Positions 1 to 8,480 of a stretch of DNA of 64,000 nt are shown one piece after another. Each line of letters starts with the position of its first letter. The stretch's first letter is position 1. Source of the stretch: Hwanghaeella sp964350445 (GTDB taxonomy: Bacteria > Pseudomonadota > Alphaproteobacteria > UBA8366 > Aestuariispiraceae); assembly GCA_964350445.1 (NCBI GenBank), contig CAYGKA010000002.1, positions 1-64,000 on the forward strand. The letters are read 5' to 3'. Below the pieces are notes generated by a model. The model was given only the letters and a program-made list of their open reading frames with translations. It was not told the origin of the DNA and did not search any database. The position numbers were made by a program, and so were the translations under genes.

Positions 1-148
1 TAAAAGACACGCCGCCCAGGCATCCCTTCCATTCCATATTCACTTGTTCAAGAACCGGTGTGAAGATGTTCCGCGTTGCCGCAAAATTTGCCGTCACACA
101 CATCAGCGCGGCGAGGTTTGTTGGCCCTCGGCCCGCGCTGAGGGGCGG

Positions 149-177
149 CTTATACGTCTGGCGTTCGGGGGTGTCAA
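149..177 (-). promoter_or_regulatory. Strong leftward sigma70-type promoter, probably of a stable RNA operon
   Basis: On the minus strand there is a perfect -35 TTGACA (172-177), a 17-base spacer and a -10 TATAAG (149-154), followed by a GC-rich discriminator. Just upstream of the -35 is an A-rich tract (about 186-207) resembling an UP element. No coding frame follows in the leftward direction before the window ends. The promoter strength, discriminator and untranslated leader of about 150 bases suggest an rRNA or other stable RNA operon beyond the left edge; that identity is inference. Nothing else recognisable lies in 1-497, which acts as the divergent spacer before the M23 gene. Confidence 0.6.
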
Positions 178-497
178 ACCCTTTGTGACGATTTTTTTGC
201 AAGAATTTTGGCGCCCGGCTTTTCCGTCGCTTCCCCCAAAATGCGAAAGGTATTCCGCTCCGCAGCCCACCCTATGGGTATCTCGCGCGGAAACCTGCGG
301 CGCCCGGCCCAGAAACCGTGGAGAATGCTTGACTTTGGACACGCATTTCCGCACTTTTCTTTCAAATGAAGTAAAAAATCGAAACTATACTGATTTCGCG
401 CCAATTTATTCTTTCTTAATAGTTTACCGACTAGGAAAGACGCCGAAAGCAGATGTAGTTCCTAAGTGAACCCGGCATTATCGATACGGATGGGCAC

Positions 498-2078
498 GTG
501 TATAACGAAACGGCAGATATATCCGCCAATGGGCAATCGGACCTGACGGCGACTGGGGGAACAGCCCCCTACCGATCGAAACAGTTCGAAAGAGCGATGC
601 GCAGAACCCGCATCATTGCCGCCGTATGTCTCTTCGCCGCGGGCGGATTGATCACCGGCGCCGCCGTCGGCAGCCGCGGCCCCGCCGATGAGTATGGAAC
701 CGCCGGTCTCGACTCGTCGCGGAACCCGCAATCCGAAGATTTACTCGCCACCGCGCCGACATTGCAATCGGGCCCGTCGGAAACGCAACAACCAGCAGCA
801 GACGCATCGGCCGCCACCGACACCGATGCCCAGACCGCGGCCATCGGCGCGAGCGATATGCCCAGCGAAGACATCATCGCATTGGCGAATCCGGCCCGTG
901 AGTTGGAGCCGCCGAAAGAAGTCACCCGCATCCTTGCCGTCGGCAAAGGCGATACATTGATGGGCATGCTGACCGGCGCCGGCATCGACCGCCGCGTCGC
1001 GCACAACGCCATCACAGCGCTGTCGAAGGTCTTCAGCCCCAAGAAATTGCGCCCCGGTCACGAACTTTATGTCACCCTGCTGCCGGAATCCGCCGGCGAC
1101 GCTTCCGCGACGTCCGACGTGGCCGCCGGTGTTGATGCGATGCAGCTCGTCTCCCTGCGCCTGCCCGCGACGCCGATCCGCGACGTTCAAGTCAGCCGCC
1201 TGGACGACGGCGGCTACGAAGCCGAGGCCACGGAAAAGCAGACGGTGAAGGAACCCACCTTCGCCTCCGGCCGCATTCAGACCAGCCTGTACGAGGCGGC
1301 GCTTGGAGCGGGCGTTCCCGCATCGGTCCTGGCGGATTTGATACAGGTCTTCAGCTACGACATCGATTTCCAGCGCGAAGTGCAGAAAGGCGATCAGTTC
1401 GCCCTGCTCTATAACTTGGTCACGGCCGAGGGCGCGATTGTCGATACCGGCGCGATCCAGGTCGCGGAAATGACCGTGCGCGGCAAGCTGCACCGCTATT
1501 ACCGGTTCAAGGACGAGCACGGTTTCTGGGACTATTTCGACGAGAAAGGCCGCAGCGTGCGGAAAGCCCTGCTGCGGACCCCGGTCGACGGTGCCCGCCT
1601 GACCTCCGGTTTCGGCAAGCGCAGGCACCCGGTTCTGGGCTATACCAAGATGCATCGCGGCGTCGACTTCGGCGCACCGTCCGGCACGCCGATCTACGCC
1701 GCCGGCGACGGCACTGTCGAAACCGCGGGCCGCAACGGCGGCTACGGCAACTATATCCGCATCCGGCACAACGGCACCTACAAGACAGCCTATGCCCATC
1801 TTTCCCGCATCAAGGTCAAGCAGGGCAGCCGCGTCCGCCAAGGCCAGATCATCGGCCTGGTCGGCTCCACCGGCCGGTCCACGGGCCCGCACCTGCACTA
1901 TGAAGTCCTGCAGAACAACAAGCAGACCAACCCGCTGAGCGTGAAACTGCCGACCGGCAAGACGTTGACGGGGAAAGACCTGGTCGCTTTCAACAAACGT
2001 CGCGCGGAGTTGGATACGCAATATGCGAAGCTGGAAAACTCCTCCAGCGACGTCGCGACCGCCGCCGGCGACCAATAG
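498..2078 (+). CDS. M23 family metallopeptidase, membrane-anchored, OapA/LysM-like N-terminal part
   Basis: A peptidoglycan DD-endopeptidase of the LytM/NlpD type, 526 residues, probably acting in the periplasm. A single N-terminal hydrophobic segment (about residues 37-58) follows a basic stretch and should anchor it in the inner membrane. A low-complexity Ala/Thr/Asp linker follows, then an OapA/LysM-like segment from about residue 140. The C-terminal LytM domain has the zinc motif HxxxD at H386/D390 and HxH at H465/H467, so it should be active. The given start is GTG. An in-frame ATG at 597, just before the membrane segment, is an alternative. It reads away from the stable-RNA-like promoter on the left and is followed after about 110 bases by an independent TPR gene. 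The assignment to M23 is firm; the exact cell-wall role is not. Confidence 0.9.
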   Translation: MYNETADISANGQSDLTATGGTAPYRSKQFERAMRRTRIIAAVCLFAAGGLITGAAVGSRGPADEYGTAGLDSSRNPQSEDLLATAPTLQSGPSETQQPAADASAATDTDAQTAAIGASDMPSEDIIALANPARELEPPKEVTRILAVGKGDTLMGMLTGAGIDRRVAHNAITALSKVFSPKKLRPGHELYVTLLPESAGDASATSDVAAGVDAMQLVSLRLPATPIRDVQVSRLDDGGYEAEATEKQTVKEPTFASGRIQTSLYEAALGAGVPASVLADLIQVFSYDIDFQREVQKGDQFALLYNLVTAEGAIVDTGAIQVAEMTVRGKLHRYYRFKDEHGFWDYFDEKGRSVRKALLRTPVDGARLTSGFGKRRHPVLGYTKMHRGVDFGAPSGTPIYAAGDGTVETAGRNGGYGNYIRIRHNGTYKTAYAHLSRIKVKQGSRVRQGQIIGLVGSTGRSTGPHLHYEVLQNNKQTNPLSVKLPTGKTLTGKDLVAFNKRRAELDTQYAKLENSSSDVATAAGDQ

Positions 2079-2193
2079 GGCCAACCCCCACGTAATCCGT
2101 CTGCACGATTGAGCGGTCGCACCCCGCACCGCAAGGAATCCGTTCACGCGTCAACGAACTTGGCCTCCTCACAGCCGGCACCTAAGATTGGGG

Positions 2194-3264
2194 ATGGAAA
2201 AGCTTATTCTACATATGCGGCTCGTGGCAATGGCGCTTGTCACCCTGGCGCTTTTTCCAGTCACGAGCCTAAAGGCCAGCGATCTGCGCCATTGCCGAGA
2301 CGGTTGGTCCAACACGCAAGCTGGCAACTACGACAGGGCCTTGGCATTGTTCCAGCAGTGCCTGTCGACCGGCAGTTTGTCCGCACCCGACCTTCTTCAG
2401 ACATACAGGAACATCGGGATAACATACCGCTTGGCCGGCGCCCCCGAAAAGGCGGTGGAGAACTTCGACAAAGCCTTGGAAATAGGGCCGGACCATAAAG
2501 ACCATGTGAACCGGGGAAACGCACTTTCCGACATGGGGCTGTTCCCCGAAGCAATCGCCAGCTTTGAGAACGTCGACGAACAATATCAGGAAGCCTATCG
2601 CGAGGCTCTCTACAATCTCGGCATGGTCGCGGAGAAACAGGGTAACTTCGACGAGGCGAAAATCTACTACAAGAAGGCGCTCGATGGCGGATTGAGAAGC
2701 AAGCGGCTTGTCGAAAGGGCTTCGCTAAACGGTGTTATCGATTCAGTGGGCGAGAAAGACCAGCTCGTCTACCACGGACTGGAGGGGTTCACCTTCTCGA
2801 GCGATTTCACGGGCGAGCGCTTCCGAGGCTGGCGTTTTACGCCGAAAGGCCAGGACGAAGGGAATTGGAACCAGCGGATCATCGTCGCAATCTCATCCCT
2901 TGCGGGGCGAAACGACGAGGAACGGAAGGCATATGCCACCTATTTCACCAATAAAATCCTGTCGGATTTCGTCGCGCCATGTGCAAAGAGCCGCAAGGAA
3001 CTGTTTGAAAACGGACAACGCCAGTTTCCATCCCTAACCGGGATCGCGATCTGCGACGCGGTGGACCGGTCAAAACTGAAAACGCAGGATTTGGTGCGCG
3101 ACCATAGGGCAATCGCAATCAAGTACATCTCGACGGGCCAAGCCCTTTATGCGTTGGAGTACATTTGGCAGAGCGACGACGAGCCTGCCGATACACCGGC
3201 CATGAAAGATCATTTCGACAAAGTGGTCCTGCCGCATATGAACCTGTTCGGTGTTTATAACTGA
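2194..3264 (+). CDS. Exported tetratricopeptide repeat protein
   Basis: About 356 residues. The N-terminus has a hydrophobic stretch ending near an Ala-Ser junction that reads as a Sec signal peptide, so the protein is probably periplasmic. Roughly residues 30-165 contain three to four TPR units, with the typical pattern of paired helices and alanine/glycine/tyrosine positions (for example the stretches around NIGITYRLAG and NLGMVAEKQG). The C-terminal half (about 170-356) has no motif I recognise. ATG 2194 is chosen over an in-frame TTG at 2188; ATG 2215 is also possible and would still give a signal peptide. TPR domains usually mediate protein-protein contacts, and no partner is evident from the neighbours. 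The function is unknown. Confidence 0.75.
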   Translation: MEKLILHMRLVAMALVTLALFPVTSLKASDLRHCRDGWSNTQAGNYDRALALFQQCLSTGSLSAPDLLQTYRNIGITYRLAGAPEKAVENFDKALEIGPDHKDHVNRGNALSDMGLFPEAIASFENVDEQYQEAYREALYNLGMVAEKQGNFDEAKIYYKKALDGGLRSKRLVERASLNGVIDSVGEKDQLVYHGLEGFTFSSDFTGERFRGWRFTPKGQDEGNWNQRIIVAISSLAGRNDEERKAYATYFTNKILSDFVAPCAKSRKELFENGQRQFPSLTGIAICDAVDRSKLKTQDLVRDHRAIAIKYISTGQALYALEYIWQSDDEPADTPAMKDHFDKVVLPHMNLFGVYN

Positions 3265-3287
3265 CGCAACGGCTCGGCCCGGCGGGC

Positions 3288-3785
3288 TCAACGGATTTTC
3301 TTGATTTTCCGCATGACCATGTCGCGTTTCACGCGCGACAGGCGGTCGGGGAACAACACGCCGTCCAGGTAATCGACCTCGTGCTGGATGACCTGGGCCA
3401 GCCAACCGTCCGCTTGCCTCTCCCGACCCTCGCCCACTTCATCCAGATAGGTGACGCGGATCGCGGCCGGCCGCGTGACCTCCGCGGTGACGTCGGGGAA
3501 GCACAGGGAGGCCTCGGTATGGGTCTGAACCTCTTCCGACCGCCAGGTGATTTCCGGATTGATCAAGGCGAGCGGGTCCCGGCGCCCGGCGGGCTGAAGG
3601 TCGACGATGGCGATTCTTTGCAGCAAGCCCACCATGTTTGCGCCGAGTCCGATGCCGCCGGCGGCGTAGAGGATGCCGAACATCCTGGCGACCGTGGCGC
3701 GCACGGCGTCGTCCACCACCGGCACGGGCTCAGCCCTTTTACGGAAAATGGGATCGTAGCCCCGGATCAGTGAAAGTGCGTCCAT
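3288..3785 (-). CDS. Peptide deformylase-like protein with degenerate metal site
   Basis: The 165-residue length and fold-level pattern match peptide deformylase, which removes the formyl group from nascent proteins using an iron or zinc ion held by Cys-His-His. Here all three signature motifs are altered. Motif 1 reads GIGLGANM (44-51) instead of GxGLAAxQ. Motif 2 reads EASLC (91-95), so the Cys of EGCLS is replaced by Ser. Motif 3 reads HEVDY (135-139), so the second His of HExDH is Tyr. The glutamate is retained. With two of three metal ligands lost it is unlikely to be a normal deformylase. The 8-base gap to the upstream permease gene suggests co-transcription with it. The family assignment is secure; lack of activity is inference. 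Confidence 0.8.
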   Translation of the reverse strand: MDALSLIRGYDPIFRKRAEPVPVVDDAVRATVARMFGILYAAGGIGLGANMVGLLQRIAIVDLQPAGRRDPLALINPEITWRSEEVQTHTEASLCFPDVTAEVTRPAAIRVTYLDEVGEGRERQADGWLAQVIQHEVDYLDGVLFPDRLSRVKRDMVMRKIKKIR

Positions 3786-3793
3786 GGCCCGTT

Positions 3794-5575
3794 CTACGGC
3801 GGCCAGGCAAGCATGATCAGCGGCACCGAAATCACCGCGATCAGGACCTCCAGCGGCAAACCGAGGCGCCAGTAGTCGCTGAACTTGTAGCCCCCCGGCC
3901 CCATGACCAACGCATTGTTCTGGTGCCCGATCGGCGTCAGGAAAGCGCAGGAAGCGCCGACCGCCACCGCCATCAGAAACGGGTCCGGCGACGCCTCCAA
4001 ACTGCGGGCGACCTGGACCGAGATCGGCGCCATCACCACGACCGTTGCGGCATTGTTCAAAAGGTCCGACATGAACATCGCGGCCAGAAGGAGGATCGTC
4101 ACCACGACAAAGGCAGGGGCGCCCTGCGTCACTTCCGTAATCCCGCCGGCGATCAACCCGGTCATGCCGGTCGTTTCCAGCGCTTGCCCGACCGGCAGCA
4201 AAGCCGCCAGCAGCACGATGACCGGCATGTCCACATTGGCGTAGAGGTCCCGAACCGGCAGGATACCGAGCAAGACCACGGCAATGACGGCCGCCACGAA
4301 GCAGACGGCGATCGGCAGTAAGCCAAGCGCGGCCAGGATGACGGCGGCGGCGAATATCCCTGCCGCGGCCACGCTGCGCCCGCGCAGACCGTGTGAGATG
4401 TCGCGGCTGGCCAGAGGCAGACAGCCGAGGCGGTTGAGTGCGTCGGGCACATCATTTTCGAGCCCTTGCACAAGCAGCACATCGCCGGGCCGTACCAAGA
4501 ACGAGTTAAGACGGCCGCCACGCGCATGGCCCTGACGGCTGATCCCAAGCAGAGTCAGGTTATACCGCCCCTTCAACCGCAGGGAACCCACCGTCCGCCC
4601 GGCGATGCGGGACCCGGGCGTCACCACCGCCTCGGTCAGCACCGCATGTTCGCCCTTCGCCAACGCTTCCTTGTCAGGGCGGCTACCCGCCACACGCAGG
4701 CCGAGCCGATCGACGAAACGGTCGAGGTCTTCCGGGCCCGCTTCCACCAACAAACGGTCCGTGCCCTGCAGCGGTTCATGTTGCGGCGGCCGCGGATAGT
4801 GGCGCTTGCGGCGGACGAGCCCGACAATGGCGACGTCCAAATCCTCGGTCAGCTCCTCTATCTCGGAAAGCGTCTTGCCATGGGCCTCCGAGGATTTCGG
4901 CACAGCCAGTTCGGATAGATAGGCTTCAAGATCGAAAGTTTCGCCCGCGCCGTCGGATTTCCCTGACCCCGCCGGGATCAATCGCCAGCCGACCAGCGCG
5001 ATGAAAGTGACACCGAGAAGGGCCACAGGTAGACCGACCCAGGCGAAGTCAAACATGTCGAAGCTTTCGCCGATGGCATCCTGCCGATAGGAGGCGATCA
5101 GGATATTGGGCGGTGTGCCGATCAGGGTCACCATCCCGCCCAGGATCGATGCAAAGGCGAGCGGCATAAGGACGAGCCGTACCGGGCGATTCGCCTTGGT
5201 ACAGGATTCGATCGCGGCGGGCAGAAGCAGGGCGAGCGCACCCACATTGTTCATAAAGCCGGACATGCCCGCCGCGACGACGGAAAGCACGCCGATCTGT
5301 CCGGTCTCGGTCCCGGACGCACTGCGTATCCAGCGGGCAATGCCATCCACCGCGCCGGAAAGCGACAGCGCCCGGCTCATGATCAAGACGCCCGCGACCG
5401 TGATCACCGCCGGATGCCCAAATCCGTTGAAAGCCTGTTCCGCCGGAACGAGGCCGAGCGCAACGGCCACGACGAGCCCACCGGCCGCAACGATATCGTA
5501 CCGCACCCGGCCCCAAACGAAGAGGCAGAGCAGCACGAACAACAGGGAAGAGATGGCTATTTGATCAGTCGACAT
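3794..5575 (-). CDS. SLC13/DASS-type permease with two RCK_C (TrkA-C) domains
   Basis: A 593-residue inner-membrane transporter. Transmembrane helices occupy about residues 1-200 and 395-593. A soluble insert of about 180 residues between them contains two TrkA-C-like (RCK_C) domains, the second around VTPGSRIAGRTVGSLRLKGR. This architecture is typical of bacterial SLC13 permeases of the sodium/sulfate or dicarboxylate symporter type. SNxxT-like signatures are visible (MNNVGA in the first half and LLNNAATVVVMAP in the second), along with the TPPN segment. The substrate (sulfate, other anions or dicarboxylates) cannot be read from the sequence. It lies 8 bases upstream of the deformylase-like gene and probably shares its transcript. 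The next gene upstream is a LysE-type exporter. Confidence 0.88.
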   Translation of the reverse strand: MSTDQIAISSLLFVLLCLFVWGRVRYDIVAAGGLVVAVALGLVPAEQAFNGFGHPAVITVAGVLIMSRALSLSGAVDGIARWIRSASGTETGQIGVLSVVAAGMSGFMNNVGALALLLPAAIESCTKANRPVRLVLMPLAFASILGGMVTLIGTPPNILIASYRQDAIGESFDMFDFAWVGLPVALLGVTFIALVGWRLIPAGSGKSDGAGETFDLEAYLSELAVPKSSEAHGKTLSEIEELTEDLDVAIVGLVRRKRHYPRPPQHEPLQGTDRLLVEAGPEDLDRFVDRLGLRVAGSRPDKEALAKGEHAVLTEAVVTPGSRIAGRTVGSLRLKGRYNLTLLGISRQGHARGGRLNSFLVRPGDVLLVQGLENDVPDALNRLGCLPLASRDISHGLRGRSVAAAGIFAAAVILAALGLLPIAVCFVAAVIAVVLLGILPVRDLYANVDMPVIVLLAALLPVGQALETTGMTGLIAGGITEVTQGAPAFVVVTILLLAAMFMSDLLNNAATVVVMAPISVQVARSLEASPDPFLMAVAVGASCAFLTPIGHQNNALVMGPGGYKFSDYWRLGLPLEVLIAVISVPLIMLAWPP

Positions 5576-5631
5576 GACGTGAAGCTATCTGATTTCAGCA
5601 GCGACGGACAGCCGCCCAAAGGCAGCGGCAA

Positions 5632-6237
5632 TCAGCGCTGCATCGTATCCAAGGCGGACCAGGTTGTGAGCGCGACCACGGCGAGCATGGCGATCGCCAT
5701 ACCCGAATTGATCACCGTCATCGCACGGGGGCTGAGGTTCAACCGGTGCAGGGTGACCCCCATCGTCAGCCAGCTCAGATGAACGGGAATCCAGACGATA
5801 TTGATCAGCAGGAATTTCAGGGACGTCTCGATCAAAAGGCTTTCCGGATAGAAGGGAAACCCGAAGAACAGGGCCGAGTTCACCACATAGGCTTTCGGGT
5901 TGATCAATTGCAGCATGACCCCGCCCAGGAAACCCGGGGCGGCCTGTTTCTCGATGAAGGAAATCTTCGACCCCGACAGCGCGATCCGCAGGGCCAGATA
6001 AAGCAGATAGCCGGCTGAGGCGAAAATCAGCACCGTCCGGATGATATCGTCCGCGAGGATGACCGCCGCCAGACCGGAGACCACGGCGAGAGCCACCAGA
6101 TTCGTGCCGACGAAGAGACCGGTCAGGAAGACCAGCCCCGGCCGATAACCGAATCCAGAACCCACCCCGGCCGTCGTGAGCACGCCCGGTCCTGGTGTTA
6201 TGATCATCAAGAAAACCGTGGCGGCGAATGTCAGCAT
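5632..6237 (-). CDS. LysE family translocator
   Basis: A 201-residue polytopic membrane protein with six predicted hydrophobic segments and the LysE/RhtB pattern. The N-terminal half carries the signature ITPGPG (about residues 14-19), and a second conserved region follows around NPKAYVVNSALFF. Members export amino acids such as lysine, homoserine or threonine, or their analogues, by proton antiport; the substrate here is not determinable. It is on the same strand as the SLC13 gene, about 56 bases upstream of it, and about 43 bases downstream of the M14 carboxypeptidase gene. An operon of carboxypeptidase, exporter, permease and deformylase-like protein is therefore possible. Length is normal for the family. 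Confidence 0.88.
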   Translation of the reverse strand: MLTFAATVFLMIITPGPGVLTTAGVGSGFGYRPGLVFLTGLFVGTNLVALAVVSGLAAVILADDIIRTVLIFASAGYLLYLALRIALSGSKISFIEKQAAPGFLGGVMLQLINPKAYVVNSALFFGFPFYPESLLIETSLKFLLINIVWIPVHLSWLTMGVTLHRLNLSPRAMTVINSGMAIAMLAVVALTTWSALDTMQR

Positions 6238-6280
6238 CGGGCGTGAATGTTCCTATCGTCGATGGATCGGTGAATGCCGA

Positions 6281-7411
6281 TCAACGTAAATCGTCCAGAA
6301 CAGCGTGGATTGCATCCAGGCAGGACGCACCGAGCTTGCGGCACCGCCCCGGCGACCAGCCGAACTGTGCGTCCGGCGCATTCGCGTTGTCCTTGAACGG
6401 CATCTCCAGCGTCATCGAAAGGCATTTATGGGTCGATGCGATATGGCCCGAAGCCATGGTCACGTTTCCCTTGCCGGGTGCGGCCTTGGGATAGCCATAT
6501 ACCGATTGGAAATCGGGATTGGCCCGGCGCAGCGCCGCTTCGAACGCTTCACGCAGATCGATCTGGCGCTGCTCCACCCCCGGAATGGCGTCCGCGCCGG
6601 CGATGAAGTTATAGGGTAGTCCTTCGTCGCCATGGACATCGATGGAGAAATCGACGCCGACCGCGCGCATCTTCGCGTCCACGTGATAGACCTCGGGACT
6701 GGTCTCCAGGCTGGGTTCCGCCCACACGCGGTTCAGGTTCATGCCGGCCGCATTCGTGCGCAAATGCCCCCGGCGGCTGCCGTCCGGGTTCATGTTCGGC
6801 ACCACAAACAAGGCCGCTTTTGCCAGAACAGCTTTCGCGACCGGGTCGTCAGGGTCCAGGACCCTGGCCAGAAAACCTTCCATCCAATATTCCGCCTGGG
6901 TCTCGCCCGGGTGCTGGCGCGCAATGGCCCAGACCTTCAGCTTCGAGGTGTCGGAACCGCCGATGGTGACAAGGTCCATCGCATCGCCGTCCACTGTTTC
7001 GCCTAGAACCTCCACCCGCACGCGCGGGTCGGATTGGCACCGGGCGATAAGATCGTGATGCCGATCGCGTCCGTAGGGGGCGAAGTAGGCGTAGTAGGTG
7101 CTGTCGCAGGCAGGAACATGATCGATGATCAGCTTGCCGTCCTTATATTCCGTGTCCACCCGGAACCAGGTTTCCCGGTCATAGCTGGCGCAGGCGCGAT
7201 AGTCTTCCCAACCCTTCGTGTAGCTTGCCTCACCCGCGTTTTCGATCACCATCCTACGGCGCTCGCCGGCTTCCCCGGTGACCCGGTAATGAAACCATTG
7301 GAAAAAGCCGTCCGGGCCCGCGTCCTTGCGGATGCGCAAGCGGATATCGGCGGGGTCTGTTGCGCTGACGACGTCGATGTTGCCGGAATCGAAATAGGCG
7401 GAAATATGCAT
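6281..7411 (-). CDS. M14 cytosolic carboxypeptidase-like zinc peptidase
   Basis: A 376-residue protein of the cytosolic carboxypeptidase (CCP/Nna1-like) branch of peptidase family M14. An N-terminal beta-rich domain (about 1-140) precedes the catalytic domain. Zinc ligands are visible as HPGE (H167/E170) and a later DVHGDE (H260). NPDGSRRGHLR (208-218) and NLNR (225-228) form the substrate carboxylate-binding region. The catalytic glutamate is in TLEMPF (E336). Eukaryotic members remove polyglutamate from tubulin; bacterial roles are unclear. I chose ATG 7411 because the long upstream extension to 7726 is Cys/Pro-rich and overlaps the divergent hydrolase gene. There is no signal peptide, so it should be cytoplasmic. 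The 292-base spacer 7412-7703 to the divergent gene shows no further gene. Confidence 0.88.
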   Translation of the reverse strand: MHISAYFDSGNIDVVSATDPADIRLRIRKDAGPDGFFQWFHYRVTGEAGERRRMVIENAGEASYTKGWEDYRACASYDRETWFRVDTEYKDGKLIIDHVPACDSTYYAYFAPYGRDRHHDLIARCQSDPRVRVEVLGETVDGDAMDLVTIGGSDTSKLKVWAIARQHPGETQAEYWMEGFLARVLDPDDPVAKAVLAKAALFVVPNMNPDGSRRGHLRTNAAGMNLNRVWAEPSLETSPEVYHVDAKMRAVGVDFSIDVHGDEGLPYNFIAGADAIPGVEQRQIDLREAFEAALRRANPDFQSVYGYPKAAPGKGNVTMASGHIASTHKCLSMTLEMPFKDNANAPDAQFGWSPGRCRKLGASCLDAIHAVLDDLR

Positions 7412-7703
7412 ACCCGGTTTCCCAAATGCTGGAGTGGCCAGATGTTCGCTTGGCGACGCAAAGTGTTCGGTGGTGAAAGTATAGGGTGCCTGCTCTTTGA
7501 CAAGCGGAGGGCAAGCGGACCGGGCCGGAATATCTGTCTTTCCGTGCCCGCAGCAAACCATGCAGTATGCCGCCCGCTGCGTGACGCGCCCCGCTTGAGG
7601 GGGGTCGAAATTCGTGCCCTGGCTCGTTATAGGTTGGCGAGACCCCCGGCCCATACCAATATTCCGGGGGCCACCAATCCGCTGCGACGTATAGAGGATC
7701 CTT

Positions 7704-8474
7704 ATGCCAGTAGACTTGTCATTCACCGAATATGGAACCGGATCGCCGGTGGTGATCGTGCACGGCTTGTTCGGGTCGAAGCGGAACTGGTCCTCAATCG
7801 CGAAGCAGTTGGGCAGAACTCATCGCATCATCGCGGTAGACCAGCGCAATCACGGCGACTCCCCCTGGACCGACGAACACACCTATCCGCATATGGCGGA
7901 AGACCTGGCCCACCTTATCCGTAATCACGCGGATGGGCGCGCCACGGTCATCGGCCACAGTATGGGCGGCAAGGCCGCCATGGCCCTCGCGCTCGCAGAC
8001 CCGGACCTTGTCGAGCGGCTGGTCGTCGTCGATATCGCGCCCGCCCCGTCGGGCGGCACGCTGATCGACTTCGTGCATACCATGGCGGATCTGGATTTAA
8101 GCGAATTTACCCGCCGCTCTGAAGTCGAGGCCGCTTTGGCCAACAGCATTCCCGAACCGGCGATCCGGGCCTTTCTGGCGCAGAACGTCGCCGCGGGCGG
8201 CGACGGTTTGCAATGGCAGTTGAACCTGAAGGCCTTGGCGGACAACTTCGACGCCATCCTGGAATTTCCGGATTTTGACGACCTATCCGCCTATCCCGGG
8301 CAAACCCATTTCATCGCCGGCGGGCGATCGGACTATATCCAGCCGCATCATCAGGCGGAAATTGAACGTCTCTTCCCCGGTGCGGCAATCGATGTCATCG
8401 CCGATGCCGGGCACTGGGTGCACGCGGAACAGCCCAAGGCTTTCATCGAAACCATCCACCGCCTGCTTCCCTGA
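7704..8474 (+). CDS. Alpha/beta hydrolase (YbfF-like esterase family)
   Basis: 256 residues with the single-domain alpha/beta-hydrolase layout. The oxyanion region is HGLFGS near the start, and the nucleophile elbow GHSMGG places the catalytic Ser at about 86. The C-terminal ADAGHWVHAEQP provides the catalytic His at about 237, and an acid residue is expected near the GGRSDYI segment. The overall pattern matches the YbfF/acyl-CoA-esterase-like group, which hydrolyses short acyl esters or thioesters; the physiological substrate is unknown. No signal peptide is seen, so it is cytoplasmic. It is followed after 6 bases by a BenE-family symporter and probably shares a transcript with it. Confidence is high for the fold and moderate for the subfamily. 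Confidence 0.87.
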   Translation: MPVDLSFTEYGTGSPVVIVHGLFGSKRNWSSIAKQLGRTHRIIAVDQRNHGDSPWTDEHTYPHMAEDLAHLIRNHADGRATVIGHSMGGKAAMALALADPDLVERLVVVDIAPAPSGGTLIDFVHTMADLDLSEFTRRSEVEAALANSIPEPAIRAFLAQNVAAGGDGLQWQLNLKALADNFDAILEFPDFDDLSAYPGQTHFIAGGRSDYIQPHHQAEIERLFPGAAIDVIADAGHWVHAEQPKAFIETIHRLLP

Positions 8475-8480
8475 CGGCGC

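Noticed and set aside
44..469. A 141-codon frame on the plus strand at the left edge
   Set aside because: It covers the strong leftward promoter and non-coding leader, has no ribosome-binding site, and matches nothing.
741..2147. A 468-codon frame antisense to the M23 gene
   Set aside because: The opposite strand encodes a complete M23 protein with catalytic residues; the antisense frame lacks any motif.
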